Shown piece by piece: positions 8,732 to 17,600 of a DNA stretch of 39,317 bases (within the stretch, counting starts at the first letter, position 1; the number at the start of each line of letters is the position of its first letter). This DNA comes from CAZPRY01 sp964589175. GTDB taxonomy: Bacteria > Fidelibacterota > UBA2242. The stretch is taken from NCBI GenBank assembly GCA_964589175.1, contig CAZPRY010000038.1, forward strand, positions 1-39,317, in the 5' to 3' direction. The position numbers and the translations under genes were made by a program. Below the pieces are notes generated by a model, which did no database searches, was not told the DNA's origin, and saw only the letters and a program-made list of their open reading frames with translations.

Positions 8732-11230
8732 ATGACTACCCAAAAAATGAGAATATTGCTCACTTTTATAAGCTTTTCAATGCTCGTACAGGCCCAGGTA
8801 ACCGGGCTGGCCGGCTGGGATATTTTCCTGGACCCAGGCCACAGCCAGAGTGAAAACATGGGAATTTACAACTACTCCGAAGCCGAGAAAAACCTGCATG
8901 TCGCCCTCAACCTGCGCGAACTCCTCCTGACCCTGACCGACATCGATACCGTTTATCTCTCGCGCACCAACAGTACGGATAAAATCGAACTGAGCCAGCG
9001 CAGCGATTGGGCCAACGCCAAAGGCGCGCAGTGGTTTCATTCGATCCACAGCGACGCCGGTTCGCCCACGGCCAACAGCACCCTGCTGCTCTGGGGCCAG
9101 TACAGTTCCGGCGCTGAGAAGATCCCCAACGGCGGCCATGCCATGAGCGATGTCATCGTCAAGTACCTCACGGCCGGTATGCGCACCAATACACGCGGCG
9201 CGATCGGCGATTGCTCATTTTACGGCGGCTGCAATGGCGGGCCCTACCTGTCCGTCAACTACCGATCGACCATGCCGTCGGAACTCAGCGAAGCCGGTTT
9301 CCATACCAATCCGCGCCAGAACCAGCTCAACATGAACGCCGAATGGAAGCGGCTCGAAGCCTGGACTTTCTTCTGGTCGTTTCTCGAATTCCATGCTATC
9401 GAACGCCCCCGGGTCCGCATCTGCGCCGGCATCGTGTCCGACGATGAAACCGGAATTCCGGTGAACGACGCGCAGCTGACCCTGATCGCGGACGAAACGA
9501 TGACCTACGTGACTGACGACTATGCCTCCCTTTTCCATAAATACTCCAGCGATCCGGACCAACTGCACAACGGCTTTTACTATTTCGAGAATGTGCCCGG
9601 CGATTCGGCGACGATCGTTGTCACCGCCGACAAATATATGCCCGATACGGCGCGGGTTGCGATGGTCGACAGTTTCTTCACCTTCCAGGATTTCCGGATC
9701 ATCAGCACGCGCTCGCCCTACATCCTGGAGACCACGCCCATCGAGGGCGAAGCACTGCACCCGGCCTGGAATCCGATCGTAATCGAGTTTTCCCGGCCCA
9801 TGGATACCCTTTCCGTCAACCAAAATCTGCAGATTTCGCCGGCGATCGCACTCACGCTGACCTGGGGCAGCTCCGGCCGGCGCCTTTCGATTACTTCCGG
9901 CGAGATTCAATTCGAGACCGACTATGTCATCAGCGTCGGCGGCGCAGCCCGCGATATCTACGGCCACCCCTTCGACGGCAATGCCGACGGAACAGGCGGC
10001 GATGTTTTTCAACTTTCGTTCCGCACCGGGGGTGAGGACCTGACCGGGCCGGTGGTGCAGAACACCACGCCCCAAACCCGGGATTCCGGCGTCGAATTGA
10101 AACCGATCATCAACGTCGTTTTCGACGAAATCATCGATACCGCTTCCATCACGGACGAGGTATTCCGGGTGGAGCGCTTTTCCGATCACAGCGCCGTCTC
10201 CGGATCGATCCGGTTCTATACCGTCGGAAACCGGACTGTAATGTGCTTCTTTCCGGACGCCGAACTGGAAGCCGACAACACCTACAGCATCATGTTCAAA
10301 CCTGGTATCAAGGACCTGTTTGGAAATGAAACATCGCTCTATAAAACCGTCACTTTCAAGACGACCGCCTATGCCCAGAATTATCGTACGATCGATGGTT
10401 TCGAATCGGGCCTGGCTTCCAACTGGTGGGAACCGCAGAAAAGCGGATCAAATCTTGGCATGTTAACCGACAGCACCTCGCGTACGGTCAATACCGAATT
10501 CGTCAATTTGAGCAGCGGCAGCCAGAAATCGATGAAATTGAAATACGGCTGGGACACGGCTGCCTCGGAATGGCTCATTCGCGAATACCTGGGCGGGGGA
10601 GCTCCCCGTAATATTTCTTTCAATAGCAATTATCAACTTCAGGTTTATGTGTTTGGAGATGGAAGTGGAAATTGTTTCCGATTCGCGCTGGACGACCATT
10701 TACCTGCCAGCGACGTCTCATATCATGAGGTTAGTCCCTGGTACGTTGTCGATTGGATTGGCTGGAAACTGGTTTCCTGGGATCTTTCGACCGGGGAAAC
10801 CGGTACATGGCTTGGCGACGGAGTTCTAAACGGTACGCTTCGTATTGACAGTATTCAACTGACTTATACTCCCGGTAGCCCGATAATTGGCACCTTTTAT
10901 TTCGACGACCTGCGCCTGGCGCAGAAGGTTATGGTCGGCATCACCGATGAGAAAACTGCGATCCCGGAGAATTTCCGCTTGTACCAGAATTATCCCAACC
11001 CGTTCAACCCGAACACGACTATCCGCTTTTCCCTGCCGGAATCGTCACCGGTGAAAATCAGCGTCTTCGATCTGCAGGGCAACCTGGTCAGGTCGCTGCT
11101 GAACGAAGAACGCCCGGCTGGCACGCATGCCGTCACCTTTACCGCCGCGGGCCTGCCCAGCGGAATGTACATCTACAAACTGGAAGCCGGAACCTTCCGG
11201 ACCAGTCTCAAAATGATGCTGATGAAATAA
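8732..11230 (+). CDS. T9SS-exported N-acetylmuramoyl-L-alanine amidase with Ig-like domains
   Basis: 832 residues from the ATG at 8732 (AGGAAG precedes it; the frame is open back to 8666, but the signal peptide begins here). After a signal peptide (to about residue 21) comes an amidase_3 zinc hydrolase, ~28-230: the zinc ligand His37 in F-L-D-P-G-H-S, a Glu in Y-S-E-A-E-K, H-S-I-H-S-D-A-G, and the catalytic-Glu segment L-S-E-A-G-F-H-T-N-P. It should cut the MurNAc-L-Ala bond. Then follow a carboxypeptidase-regulatory-like segment, two Big_5-type Ig domains (E-T-T-P-I-E-G-E... and V-Q-N-T-T-P...), a jelly-roll-like domain beginning I-D-G-F-E-S-G, and a T9SS sorting domain (Q-N-Y-P-N-P-F-N-P-N-T-T). 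Export to the cell surface suggests it attacks foreign or released peptidoglycan rather than remodelling its own. The DUF1460 gene follows after 33 bp. Confidence 0.92.
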   Translation: MTTQKMRILLTFISFSMLVQAQVTGLAGWDIFLDPGHSQSENMGIYNYSEAEKNLHVALNLRELLLTLTDIDTVYLSRTNSTDKIELSQRSDWANAKGAQWFHSIHSDAGSPTANSTLLLWGQYSSGAEKIPNGGHAMSDVIVKYLTAGMRTNTRGAIGDCSFYGGCNGGPYLSVNYRSTMPSELSEAGFHTNPRQNQLNMNAEWKRLEAWTFFWSFLEFHAIERPRVRICAGIVSDDETGIPVNDAQLTLIADETMTYVTDDYASLFHKYSSDPDQLHNGFYYFENVPGDSATIVVTADKYMPDTARVAMVDSFFTFQDFRIISTRSPYILETTPIEGEALHPAWNPIVIEFSRPMDTLSVNQNLQISPAIALTLTWGSSGRRLSITSGEIQFETDYVISVGGAARDIYGHPFDGNADGTGGDVFQLSFRTGGEDLTGPVVQNTTPQTRDSGVELKPIINVVFDEIIDTASITDEVFRVERFSDHSAVSGSIRFYTVGNRTVMCFFPDAELEADNTYSIMFKPGIKDLFGNETSLYKTVTFKTTAYAQNYRTIDGFESGLASNWWEPQKSGSNLGMLTDSTSRTVNTEFVNLSSGSQKSMKLKYGWDTAASEWLIREYLGGGAPRNISFNSNYQLQVYVFGDGSGNCFRFALDDHLPASDVSYHEVSPWYVVDWIGWKLVSWDLSTGETGTWLGDGVLNGTLRIDSIQLTYTPGSPIIGTFYFDDLRLAQKVMVGITDEKTAIPENFRLYQNYPNPFNPNTTIRFSLPESSPVKISVFDLQGNLVRSLLNEERPAGTHAVTFTAAGLPSGMYIYKLEAGTFRTSLKMMLMK

Positions 11231-11263
11231 GCGAAAACTCATCTCCGCATGAGAAGGATAAAT

Positions 11264-12148
11264 ATGAAAAAAATTACACCCGTTTTCATTGTGACAGTGT
11301 TGCTTACCGGGTTCGTCCTCGGCGGAGACCTGAATCCTAAGCCGATCTACCAGATGAGCAATTTCGAAATCGATTCGCTGCTGACGGCGGTGAGCGCTCA
11401 GAACCTGACCATCACCGAGCGCATCCGTTTCTATTCCGAACGCTTCCTGGGCATGCCCTACAAACTGACCTGCCTGGGCGACGGGCCCTACGCGCTTTAC
11501 GAGAACTGGGCGCTGGTCAATTTCGAAAACACCAACTGCATGGTTTACTGCGAACACGTCCTGGCGCTTTCCATCTCCGACTCGTGGGATAATTTCTTCA
11601 ACAACCTGCAGCAAATCCGCTACCGGGACGGCATCATCGGTATGCGCACCCGCAACCACTACACGATGGCCGACTGGCTGCCGGAAAACGACTGGCTGCT
11701 GGACGACGTCTCGCGCAAAGTCGGCGGGAAGTCTACGGTCACGACCACCCGCACCATCTCGCATGAAACCTTCTTCAAAGGCAAGGGCATCAGCGACCTG
11801 CGCTATGTTAAACCGGACCGCGTGATCACCATCGACGTCGTGCCCAAAGAAAGCCTGCCGGAGGTCGGGAAGCGCATTCACAACGGCGACATCCTGGCTT
11901 TAATCTTCGCCGACAAGGATAATATCTTCTCCGCCCACATGCTGATGGCGATCGAGCAGGACGGCCGGACGATCATTCGCGAATCCTCGAACAGCAAGAT
12001 GAGCACCTTCGAGACACCCTATGCCGAATGGGCTCAAAAGATCCAGGCCTCGGACCGCTACCTGGGCGTCTGCTTCATGCGCGTCAAAGACAAATTAGAC
12101 AAACCCGGCAAACTCATCCTGCCCTGGGAAATCAAAGATTCAAAGTAA
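11264..12148 (+). CDS. DUF1460 family (NlpC/P60-like) putative peptidoglycan-fragment amidase
   Basis: 295 residues with a signal peptide (M-K-K-I-T-P-V-F-I-V-T-V-L-L-T-G-F). The body matches DUF1460: F-L-G-M-P-Y-K-L, then T-N-C-M-V-Y-C-E-H-V-L-A-L carrying the likely catalytic Cys, then G-M-R-T-R-N-H-Y-T-M-A-D-W. Structures of this family show an NlpC/P60-like cysteine hydrolase fold, and members are usually described as N-acetylmuramoyl-L-alanine amidase-like. The ATG at 11264 is preferred to the one at 11249 because GAAGGA is well placed for it. The gene follows the amidase_3 gene by 33 bp on the same strand, so the two are probably one operon: the first releases peptides, the second may process muropeptides in the periplasm. 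Family assignment is good; the reaction is inferred. Confidence 0.87.
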   Translation: MKKITPVFIVTVLLTGFVLGGDLNPKPIYQMSNFEIDSLLTAVSAQNLTITERIRFYSERFLGMPYKLTCLGDGPYALYENWALVNFENTNCMVYCEHVLALSISDSWDNFFNNLQQIRYRDGIIGMRTRNHYTMADWLPENDWLLDDVSRKVGGKSTVTTTRTISHETFFKGKGISDLRYVKPDRVITIDVVPKESLPEVGKRIHNGDILALIFADKDNIFSAHMLMAIEQDGRTIIRESSNSKMSTFETPYAEWAQKIQASDRYLGVCFMRVKDKLDKPGKLILPWEIKDSK

Positions 12149-12277
12149 CGCTAGTTCGACCTAAGGATTTTCTGTTTCATCACAGTACTTCACTGTATTT
12201 CGCACAGTACGGTAGATTTTCACAGACAAATATCGATAAGAAAATTGTTTACAAGCATTGTCTATCGATTGAAATTG

Positions 12278-12474
12278 GCGGCATTACCTCAAAGAGGTCC
12301 CTGCGGGATAAAATTGACCGCCCGGAAATCGGAGCTCCGTAGCGATTAAAAAACTTTTTATGTTTGAGCGAGAATACTCGCGAGTTTAAAAAGTTTTCAG
12401 CGGAGAAGCGACGATTTCAGGTCAATTTAATCAGCCGCAGCGTTTTTCGTCCTTTTTGCGCCTCAAAAAGGACA
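12278..12474. repeat. Deeply nested inverted-repeat element (multi-helix hairpin)
   Basis: The region folds on paper into a long branched hairpin. Outside to inside: GCGGC 12278-12282 with GCCGC 12434-12438; AAATTGACC 12311-12319 with GGTCAATTT 12420-12428; GAAATCG 12325-12331 with CGATTTC 12412-12418; CTCCG 12335-12339 with CGGAG 12401-12405; AAAACTTTTTA 12350-12360 with TAAAAAGTTTT 12387-12397; apex GCGAG-AATA-CTCGC 12368-12381. A side hairpin ACCTC/GAGGT lies at 12286-12298, and a separate perfect 10-bp hairpin (GTCCTTTTTG/CAAAAAGGAC) at 12449-12473. It sits just past the DUF1460 stop and could be a MITE-like element, a cruciform or a structured RNA. It is not a simple terminator: there is no T-run directly after the long stem. 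Confidence 0.7.
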
Positions 12475-12525
12475 ACAAATAAAATGCTCAATCGATCAAA
12501 TTGCTGTTACATTGAACTCACGTTA

Positions 12526-12573
12526 AAATAAAAAGCCCACGACTTCCTCGGCCCGGCCAGTAAGGTTGTGGGT
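12526..12573 (-). terminator. Rho-independent terminator (minus strand)
   Basis: On the minus strand CCCACAAC (12565-12572) pairs with GTCGTGGG (12536-12543), with a GC-rich loop (GGCCGGGCC), and is followed by TTTTTATTTT. It lies about 100 bp downstream of the small minus-strand ORF at 12671-12835 and has no other obvious client gene. Confidence 0.65.
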
Positions 12574-12670
12574 TATACCATCGTAATTTTTTTCAAAAAA
12601 CAGGAAAGATCTTACCCGGCACGGTTAAATCTACTGCGCGCAGGCGCTGCCGGCTTCCCGGTTCTATGAT

Positions 12671-12835
12671 CTAATTCTCATTTTCGCGCCTGTTTCCCGA
12701 CATATCTCTTCGATCGCCGCCGTTCTTGCGTCTCTCTATCGTATCGGGCCGCTTTTCTGCTTCAGCCTTTCTCCGGTCCTCGCGCTCTCTTCGATCTTCC
12801 GGTCTTTCCCTTTGCTCTTCCCGCTCCTGCCTCAT
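12671..12835 (-). CDS. Putative small Arg/Glu-rich protein (54 aa)
   Basis: A 54-codon ORF starts at the ATG at 12835, begins M-R-Q-E-R-E-E-Q-R-E-R and ends in R-R-E-N-E-N followed by TAG. More than half of the residues are charged (mostly Arg, Glu, Asp, Lys), so it would be a disordered or helical polyampholyte. A purine-rich AAGGGGACAGG lies just upstream of the start. Downstream on the same strand, and nothing else in between, is a good rho-independent terminator (12526-12573). That layout supports a real minus-strand gene, but low-complexity composition alone can keep a frame open. It resembles short R-R-K-x-G-G-D-R-R-type basic peptides; no family is recognised. Upstream of it lies the decamer array (12965-13189). 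Confidence 0.45.
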   Translation of the reverse strand: MRQEREEQRERPEDRREREDRRKAEAEKRPDTIERRKNGGDRRDMSGNRRENEN

Positions 12836-12964
12836 CTTACCTGTCCCCTTTCACACATGTTAGATATCATCCAATTCAAAATCCCGGCGAATCTCGGCTC
12901 ACAATCATTCCGGCGTTTTACGGGCTATAATCTCTTTAAAAAATATCAAAACATCAAGCGTGAA

Positions 12965-13189
12965 AAGTACCGCCAGGTGCTTTTAAGTACTGATAAGTGA
13001 TATCAAGTGAATTTGAACCCGGATCAGCCATTTCAGGGGCTCGAAAGTTCCGATAAGTTCAACTAGGTCCTCCAAAGTGCTGATAAACTTTTCCACTTCA
13101 TCTGCTCATACTTATCAGGACTTAACAGAACTTGCTGGAACTTTTCAGCACTTATCAATGCTTATCAGTACTTATTAAAACTTACTCGA
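12965..13189. repeat. Two facing, phase-locked decamer repeat arrays
   Basis: Left array: 13 units with exact 10-bp period begin at 12965, 12975 and so on to 13085, consensus AAGTNCTGAT (clear copies at 12985, 13045, 13055 and 13075; degenerate ones at 13015-13035). Right array: 8 units with exact 10-bp period at 13110, 13120 and so on to 13180, consensus ACTTATCAGN. The right consensus is the reverse complement of the left, so the whole is a large inverted arrangement around ~13090-13110. The last right unit runs into the stop codon of the thioesterase gene (13182). The 10-bp spacing places every unit on one face of the helix. Function unknown. Confidence 0.85.
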
Positions 13190-13655
13190 AAAAGGCTTCC
13201 ATACCCGGAAAGTGCAATTTCTTCGCAGCGACCTCCGGTGGGTAGATAAAATACTCCAGTTCGCCGGTCGAGCAGAGTTGCCCCTCGCCGTCGAAAAGTT
13301 TAACGGCCACCGTGCAGATGCGCTCACTGATTGATTGAACTTGCGCGCGCAGTTCGATGTTACCCTTGTCGGTCTGCAACGGTTTCTGAAAATCGACCGT
13401 CATCTTGACCGTCACGCCCGCTGTCTTGCCCTGGATGTAGACTGCCCAGGCGCAGACCTCATCCATCAGCGTGGCCTGGATGCCGCCGTGTAAAATATTG
13501 GGGTAGCCCTCGAACTGCTTCTGCGGCTCCCAGAACGATACCACCTCGTCGCCGTCCTCGAAAAACTGCATGCGGAGTCCGTCATGATTGCCCGGATCGC
13601 AGCCGAAACAGTTATATTCCTTCGTCCCGGCAAATGGATTCTTTATCCTGCGCAT
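13182..13655 (-). CDS. PaaI-type hotdog-fold thioesterase
   Basis: 157 residues, the usual size for single-domain hotdog thioesterases. The family helix H-G-G-I-Q-A-T-L-M-D-E-V (about residues 56-67) contains the conserved His-Gly-Gly and the acidic residue that activates water. The N-terminus has two Cys (C-F-G-C-D-P-G-N), a pattern common in this PaaI/4HBT subgroup. It should hydrolyse an acyl-CoA in the cytoplasm; the substrate cannot be told. Start ATG at 13655 with GAAGGA upstream. The barrel gene at 13680-14333 ends only 24 bp upstream on the same strand, so they may be co-transcribed. The final codons overlap the decamer array, which may have extended into the gene end. Confidence 0.9.
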   Translation of the reverse strand: MRRIKNPFAGTKEYNCFGCDPGNHDGLRMQFFEDGDEVVSFWEPQKQFEGYPNILHGGIQATLMDEVCAWAVYIQGKTAGVTVKMTVDFQKPLQTDKGNIELRAQVQSISERICTVAVKLFDGEGQLCSTGELEYFIYPPEVAAKKLHFPGMEAFFE

Positions 13656-13679
13656 ATTTCCAAATCCTTCATCATTGGA

Positions 13680-14333
13680 TTAAGGCCTACGGAAACTGTA
13701 TTCGATTCCGGCCATGCCCCACAGGTTATAGCGCTTGGGCGGCAGCTGCACATCGATGATTGACAGAAATCCCGCCCCGGCGCGCACATTTACAAACAAG
13801 CGGCCCTTGTAACGGATTCGCGCCCCGGCAATAATTCCCAGATCGGTTTTGCGGATATTGTCCGCTTTGTAGCTGGTTTTGACCTTTCCGGTTCTCGAAC
13901 GCGCGATCCCCGCCAGGTTCAGGCTCAGCACCGGTCCGAAGATAAACTCGGGCACCAGTCCATCCTGGACCGGTATCGCAAACTGCAGCAGCAGCGGGAA
14001 GTCCAGGTAATTCAGATCGAGACTGGCATAGATTTTATGGTTTGGCAGGATTTCATCCTCATAGAAAGAGTAGCGGTAGCCCTTCATCGTAAAATTGACT
14101 TCCGGCCGGAAAGAGAGGTTCTCCGCCACGGGCAATACGGCATAGACGCCGCCCCAGCCCCCTGCTTTCCAGTCCCTGTCTTTGGCCTCCAGGCCCCACA
14201 TGCGGGCCATGCTCAGACCGCCCGTCACGCCCAACTCGGCTTCCCGGAAAAATCCGTGCGGCAGCATCCCGGCCCGCAGGCCGGAGGCGGCCAGCAAAAT
14301 CAAAAGCGCCATTGTGATGATTCGATGTTTCAT
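13680..14333 (-). CDS. PorT-like outer-membrane beta-barrel protein
   Basis: 217 residues: signal peptide (M-K-H-R-I-I-T-M-A-L-L-I-L-L-A-A), then a pattern typical of small eight-stranded barrels of the PorT/OMP_b-brl_2 kind: A-E-L-G-V-T-G-G-L-S near the start, L-S-F-R-P-E-V-N-F-T-M-K-G-Y, L-N-Y-L-D-F-P-L-L-L-Q-F (a motif very common in this family), F-I-F-G-P-V-L-S-L-N-L-A-G, and a terminal strand ending G-I-E-Y-S-F-R-R-P. Members sit in the outer membrane; PorT itself belongs to the T9SS set, but most relatives have no known role, and this one should not be taken as PorT. It is directly upstream of the thioesterase gene. Confidence 0.85.
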   Translation of the reverse strand: MKHRIITMALLILLAASGLRAGMLPHGFFREAELGVTGGLSMARMWGLEAKDRDWKAGGWGGVYAVLPVAENLSFRPEVNFTMKGYRYSFYEDEILPNHKIYASLDLNYLDFPLLLQFAIPVQDGLVPEFIFGPVLSLNLAGIARSRTGKVKTSYKADNIRKTDLGIIAGARIRYKGRLFVNVRAGAGFLSIIDVQLPPKRYNLWGMAGIEYSFRRP

Positions 14334-14379
14334 CCGGTCATCTTTCTTTTTCGGATTATCGCGGAAAATTCCGGCTTGT

Positions 14380-14568
14380 CTATTTCTTCACCGGCTGGTA
14401 GAAACAGACTTTCGGCGATTCGATCCTGCCTTCTTTCTTGAGAGTCTTGAAAACCTTATCCACATCGGCTTTGGCCAGCCCGGTCAGTTCGGCCACTTCG
14501 GCGGCTTTAAGGGCTTTCCCAGCCTTTTTCATCGCATCCAGAATGATCTCTGCATTTTCCATCTTCAT
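14380..14568 (-). CDS. Small winged-helix/HTH protein
   Basis: 62 residues (60 from the second ATG). The sequence A-E-I-I-L-D-A-M-K-K-A-G-K-A-L-K, then A-A-E-V-A-E-L-T-G-L-A-K-A-D-V-D-K-V-F, then L-K-K-E-G-R-I-E-S-P fits three helices and a wing of a MarR/ArsR-like DNA-binding domain, with no extra effector domain. Two starts are possible: ATG at 14568, one base after AAGGAG, or ATG at 14562, seven bases after the same site; the second spacing is more normal. Such stand-alone small wHTH proteins occur in bacteria and archaea, mostly uncharacterised. The C-terminus P-K-V-C-F-Y-Q-P-V-K-K contains a single Cys. Confidence 0.75.
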   Translation of the reverse strand: MKMENAEIILDAMKKAGKALKAAEVAELTGLAKADVDKVFKTLKKEGRIESPKVCFYQPVKK

Positions 14569-14672
14569 GCTCCTTTTTGATCCCTGAATTAAAAGTTTCT
14601 TCTAACGTAAATCTCAGGAACCTATCTCAGCTTATTTTAGATTCCTCGACTCAATCATAAATCATAAATCTG

Positions 14673-17600
14673 CTATCTAAAATACTCGAAAACTCCCAGC
14701 ATCACGCGGTCGCGGTCGCGCTGGCTCAGAATAGTCTCGAAGGGGAAGCCGAACACCACGACGGTGTAATCACCTTTGAAGGCCACGGCGGCGCTGCTGT
14801 TGGTCTCCGAATAGCGCATGATCGTCATGGCGTTTGAATTGTCGGCCGGCTCGATGGCGTCGGGCGCTTCGGCGGCATAGATTTCCGTTCCCAGGGCAGT
14901 ATTGAATTCAAAATTGGGAATAATGTCCGTAAACACACCGTCCACGGCATGCACCCCGCCGTGCTTCACGGCGTGATTGCTGCGCCATTTATATTTCAAC
15001 GTGTTCATCACAAAGCGGATCGCGGACGAATCTTCGGCCGCAAAGACGAAGGGATCGCTGGCAATGTAAGCGCCCGAAGCGAAGAGATTGCCGCCGCTCT
15101 CGCAGAATTCACGCAGTTTGGCCTGCATCGACGGTGGGAAAGCCTCGAACTGCTCTTCCGGACCGGGTTTCGGCCAGGGCGTAATACGCTCTTCACCGAG
15201 AATCAGATCGACCGTCCGGTATTTCCACAAATCAACGCCGCCGTCCATCACGGCCTCATCGCTGGCCGAAACGAACGAGTAGCCCAGATTTTTCATCGAC
15301 ATACCGTGCATAAACGGGTAATCGAAGCTATTGCCGACAATAACCTGGGTTTCATAATCGGCGAAACTGGCGCCGTGTCCGGGCGAATCGTCATCCAGCC
15401 AGGGCGCACTGAAACTCAGTTCGTACTGCGAGCCTACATAGGACAGGTCGTAGCGGTCGGGCACGCCCTGGTCCCAGATATCCATAAAACCCTTGTAATC
15501 CCCGGCGTCGATAGTTGCCGGCGGAGCCACGCGGTCGAAGCCGTTGACGATCATGACCGGCACCCGGCTCGTATCACCCAGGCTCACAGCCAGAATCTCC
15601 GACGGGAAGCTCTCGCCGCCTTCGTTGACCGCCGTAACTTTGAAACTATAGATTTCGCCGGGCTGCAATCCCGTGAACATTAAACGAGCTTCGTCGACCG
15701 GCGTCCCGTTATCGAAGCCGCCGTCATTCAGGCGGGTGTAGACGATATATTTGTCCGCCAGCGCCGACGGCTCCAGCGAATCGACGCTATCCCGCCACTG
15801 CAAAACGGCATTCCGGTTTGCATCGAATTCGACCTGGAAATGCGTCACCGGCAAGGGCTGCACAACGCAGGGAACGCCGTATTGCGTATTGATGAAGCGC
15901 AGGATGGCTTTGTAGATCGAGCGGCTGACGTCGAAACGGAAGCGCGGATCGAGCCCGAATTTCATATCCAGGAAATTGTGATGCGATAAAAGTTCCAGCA
16001 GCACGGACGGAACATTCGGACGAAAAGCTTCGCTGTAGCCCTTGTCCCAGAGCATGCGCCGGTTCCAGATCGGATCGTATTTATCGCGTAAATCTTCCAC
16101 GATCTGGGTCTGGACGATATCCGCCAGGTCGCGGTTGGCCAGGCGCGACATGCCGTCCGGGAAACGGAAAGTGCTGTCCGAGCCCTCCGTATCGTAGATC
16201 GAAAGCGTGCCGATGACGATATCATCTTCGCGGGAGCCGGCATCGGTGTGAAAAGCCAGCGACAGGTCAATCGGGATGCCGAGCCCCTTTTCGGCTGTGT
16301 TTTTATTCGGACCGAAGGGAGCGCCTTTCAGGTAATTGACCCACTCGCCGCGGCACTGGTAATCGTCCTTATAATCATTGCCGTCTTCGTTCAGGCTCCA
16401 GACCAGCGTATCGGGAAGGCCGGCATATTGCAGGTAGTAGCGCGCCGCCTCGGTAAAGCGCGGCCGGCCGCTGACCTGCCCTTCGCGGGAAACGTTGCCC
16501 ATGCCGCCGCCGAAACGCAGCGCATCGGCCGTAACGTATTTTCCGGATTCGCTGTTTTGATTCGTCAGAACCACTTTTCCGGTTTCAGCGTTTTTACCAA
16601 TCTTAAAGCGGAAAGTGCCCAGGTAGATCCAAGTCCCGCCGCCCATCTGCTGATTGACCAGGAATTCCGTTTGCCCGCCGCAATGATAGACGCTGTAATG
16701 CGCGTCGCTGACGCTGTTGCTGTCGAGCGAGGCATAGGCGATTGTGACCGCGTATTCGCCCGTTTCGGGAATATCGGGGATCCACGCGATCGAAGCCGTC
16801 GCGGCGCTGTCGGCTTCTATAAAACGCACGCTTCCCTGGTGAAACGGATTCACGCCGCTGGAATAGGGCGGCTGCCCCACGGCGAATCCGGGCCGGTCTT
16901 CCAAGGTTTTCCAGGCGCCCTGTTCTACATAGCCGCTGCTCCCGGGTGGAACATCATTATCAACGATGACCTCGTGCGTCTGCACGTCGCGTTCACGCGG
17001 CAGAAAGACATTCGCACCGGCATTCTCCAGCATCGGGATCAGGTAGGGCACGGTAAAAGCCATCGGAAAGATATCTTCGACGATTTGATAAACACGCGCG
17101 CGCTGCCATTCCCAGCGCTGCAATTTGTTTTCGTAATACCAGCCGTGGCTGTGCCAGAGGGCGACATTACGGTTGTACAAACCTTGTGAAGGCTGGTACG
17201 GGCGGCTGAGATTGCGCACCGGCGGAAGTCCCCGGAAGTCGGTCACGGGCATGCGGGTATGATCGTATTGCGTGGAATCCGCGCGATAGAAATTGGGAAT
17301 CAATTCCTGAATGGGCGTACTGCGGGCATAAATCGTGAAATTATAGTCGCGGAAACGATAGCCCAGGATACGGCGCATGTCGCTGTAAACCAGGCGCGTG
17401 TTTTCCTCGCGAAAGGGGATATCGGCAAAATAGCCGTTAAAATATATATCGATGCTGCGCGCCAGGCGATCCACCAGCACTTTCTCAACTTTCAGGTACG
17501 GAGTCATCTCCACCGGGTACTTATTGCGAATGCAGTTCTGCGCGAATCGCTCCGCTTTCTTGTGAACGATTTTCGTCGTGCGGTCCATGCTGGAATAATC

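Noticed and set aside
9215..10189. 324-residue minus-strand ORF inside the amidase gene
   Set aside because: Shadow of the clearly coding plus strand; composition is typical of antisense reading of a GC-rich gene.
12812..13000. 62-residue plus-strand ORF
   Set aside because: Runs antisense to the small charged ORF and into the decamer array; no ribosome-binding site and no family resemblance.
13680..14333. Assignment as the T9SS component PorT
   Set aside because: Only general barrel features are shared; no other T9SS genes are adjacent.
16248..17189. 313-residue plus-strand ORF opposite the 1005-residue lipoprotein
   Set aside because: Antisense shadow without ribosome-binding site or recognisable domain.
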